Notes under the pieces: model-generated | The model's database searches: none | What the model saw: the letters and a program-made list of their open reading frames with translations, nothing else | What the model was told of the DNA's origin: nothing | Made by a program: the position numbers and the translations under genes | NCBI RefSeq assembly: GCF_000359745.1 | Contig: NZ_AQHN01000011.1 | Span: 186,001-250,000, forward strand | Reading direction: 5' to 3' | DNA from: Rhizobium freirei PRF 81 | Lineage (GTDB): Bacteria; Pseudomonadota; Alphaproteobacteria; Rhizobiales; Rhizobiaceae | Length of the DNA: 64,000 nt | In this document: positions 63,379 to 64,000 of the stretch, in pieces | How the letters are laid out: every line of letters starts with the position of its first letter | Position numbering within the stretch: the first letter of the stretch is position 1

Positions 63379-64000
63379 TTAGCCCCGGAGATGGGGACGG
63401 GGGAAGAACCGCCGGGCAAGGCCCGAGGGTGCGAAGAGGATGGAGAAGCCGTAGATCAGGCTTGCGGTGATGATGATGGTTGGCCCCGACGCAAATTCGA
63501 GATGGTAGGAGGCGATAAGCCCGATATAGCCGGAAGCCGTCGCCGTTGCCGTGGCGATCGCCATCATCGCAGGCAGGCTGCGCGACCAGAGCTGAGCGAC
63601 GGCCGCCGGCAGCATCATCAGCCCGACGGCCATCAGCGTGCCAAGCGCCTGGAAGCTGGCGACGAGGTTAAGCACGACCAGCAGAAGGAAGAGGAAATGA
63701 TAGACAGGCCCGCGGCCGCCGACGGCACGAAGGAAGCCGGGATCGAAACATTCCATGACGAGCGGCCGGTAGATGACGGCGAGCGCCAGCAGCGTGAGGG
63801 TCGTGATCGCGCCGATCTGGTAGAGGGCCGGCGCATCGATTGCGAGAATGGTGCCGAAGAGCACATGCAGCAGATCGATATTGGAGCCGCGCAGCGACAC
63901 GATGAGAACGCCGAGCGCCAGCGAAGTCAGATAGAAGCTGGCAAAGCTCGCATCTTCCTGCAGCACCGTCATGCGGCTGACGAGGCCGGAAAGAAGCGCC
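63379..64000 (-). CDS. Metal ABC transporter permease (ABC-3 family), partial
   Basis: This is the C-terminal 207 residues of a membrane permease; its start lies beyond the right edge of the window. It has at least five membrane helices, including VLIVSLRGSNIDLLHVLFGTIL and LGTLMAVGLMMLPAAVAQLW, the latter being the conserved core of the ZnuB/TroC/ABC-3 family. The in-frame ATG at 63972 is internal, because homologous sequence (ALLSGLVSR) continues upstream of it. It pairs with the downstream binding protein; an ATPase gene is expected outside the window. Confidence 0.88.
   Translation of the reverse strand, partial: ALLSGLVSRMTVLQEDASFASFYLTSLALGVLIVSLRGSNIDLLHVLFGTILAIDAPALYQIGAITTLTLLALAVIYRPLVMECFDPGFLRAVGGRGPVYHFLFLLLVVLNLVASFQALGTLMAVGLMMLPAAVAQLWSRSLPAMMAIATATATASGYIGLIASYHLEFASGPTIIITASLIYGFSILFAPSGLARRFFPRPHLRG

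Noticed and set aside
1..64000. CRISPR array, tRNA or rRNA genes, integrated phage, insertion sequence, defence island
   Set aside because: No regularly spaced direct repeats, no tRNA T-loop in a foldable context, no transposase, integrase or phage genes were seen by reading.

Overview
The window looks like a stretch of core chromosome from an alphaproteobacterium of the order Rhizobiales, most likely Rhizobium or a close relative. The support is the high GC content, many Rhizobiales-type families (BA14K, IalB, DUF1217, MipA/OmpV, RT0821/Lpp0805), a coxBA-ctaB-coxF-ctaG-ctaE cluster, BioMNY biotin uptake, a RibB with a degenerate RibA-like tail, and dispersed palindromic intergenic repeats of the RIME/RPE kind. 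I saw no rRNA, tRNA, CRISPR array, transposase, integrase or phage gene. Genus and species are inference.

Layout. 1-6.3 kb: an Ig-like lipoprotein, a MipA-type outer-membrane protein, ubiA, a small conserved protein and an 835-residue protein with seven DUF1217-like repeats. 6.4-14.5 kb: an FtsK-type translocase with no visible membrane segment, a MOSC protein divergent from a GntR/UTRA regulator across a perfect 20-bp palindrome, a D-2-hydroxyglutarate-dehydrogenase-like flavoprotein, Sua5/TsaC, an unrecognised protein and an ACT-domain protein. 14.9-20.1 kb: a Rieske oxygenase and reductase pair of the glycine-betaine demethylase type, a secreted GH25-family protein, a BA14K protein and a CorA/ZntB transporter. 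20.3-22.9 kb: an acyl-CoA dehydrogenase and enoyl-CoA hydratase operon behind a candidate LiuR-like operator. 22.9-34 kb: a minus-strand set (HDAC-like, xseB, pirin, dxs, tlyA, RumA-like methylase) in which plus-strand DUF4424, chemoreceptor and GAF-GGDEF genes sit between dxs and tlyA.

34-44 kb: a thioesterase, bioMNY, an AlkZ-like protein, ribB-aroC, a DUF1344 protein, a histidine phosphatase, fabI and a DnaJ-like protein. 44-50 kb: pdxH, a polysaccharide deacetylase, a D,D-carboxypeptidase with SPOR domain, a MazG-like protein, tldD and an IalB protein. 50.5-57.9 kb: aa3-type cytochrome c oxidase with its heme A/copper assembly genes, a CPT-like kinase, DUF983 and SURF1. 58-60.5 kb: ispH-thrB-rnhA. 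60.6-64 kb: a sulfite-oxidase-like molybdoenzyme, a Dabb protein and a metal ABC transporter cut by the window end.

Most of the window is housekeeping: respiration, isoprenoid, riboflavin, biotin and aromatic biosynthesis, RNA modification and envelope. I found no clear new multi-gene system. The items most worth a second look are the two-hairpin intergenic repeat with compensatory stem changes, the seven-repeat DUF1217 protein, the FtsK without membrane anchor, the GH25 protein with Asp at the expected catalytic Glu, and the palindrome between the MOSC and GntR genes.
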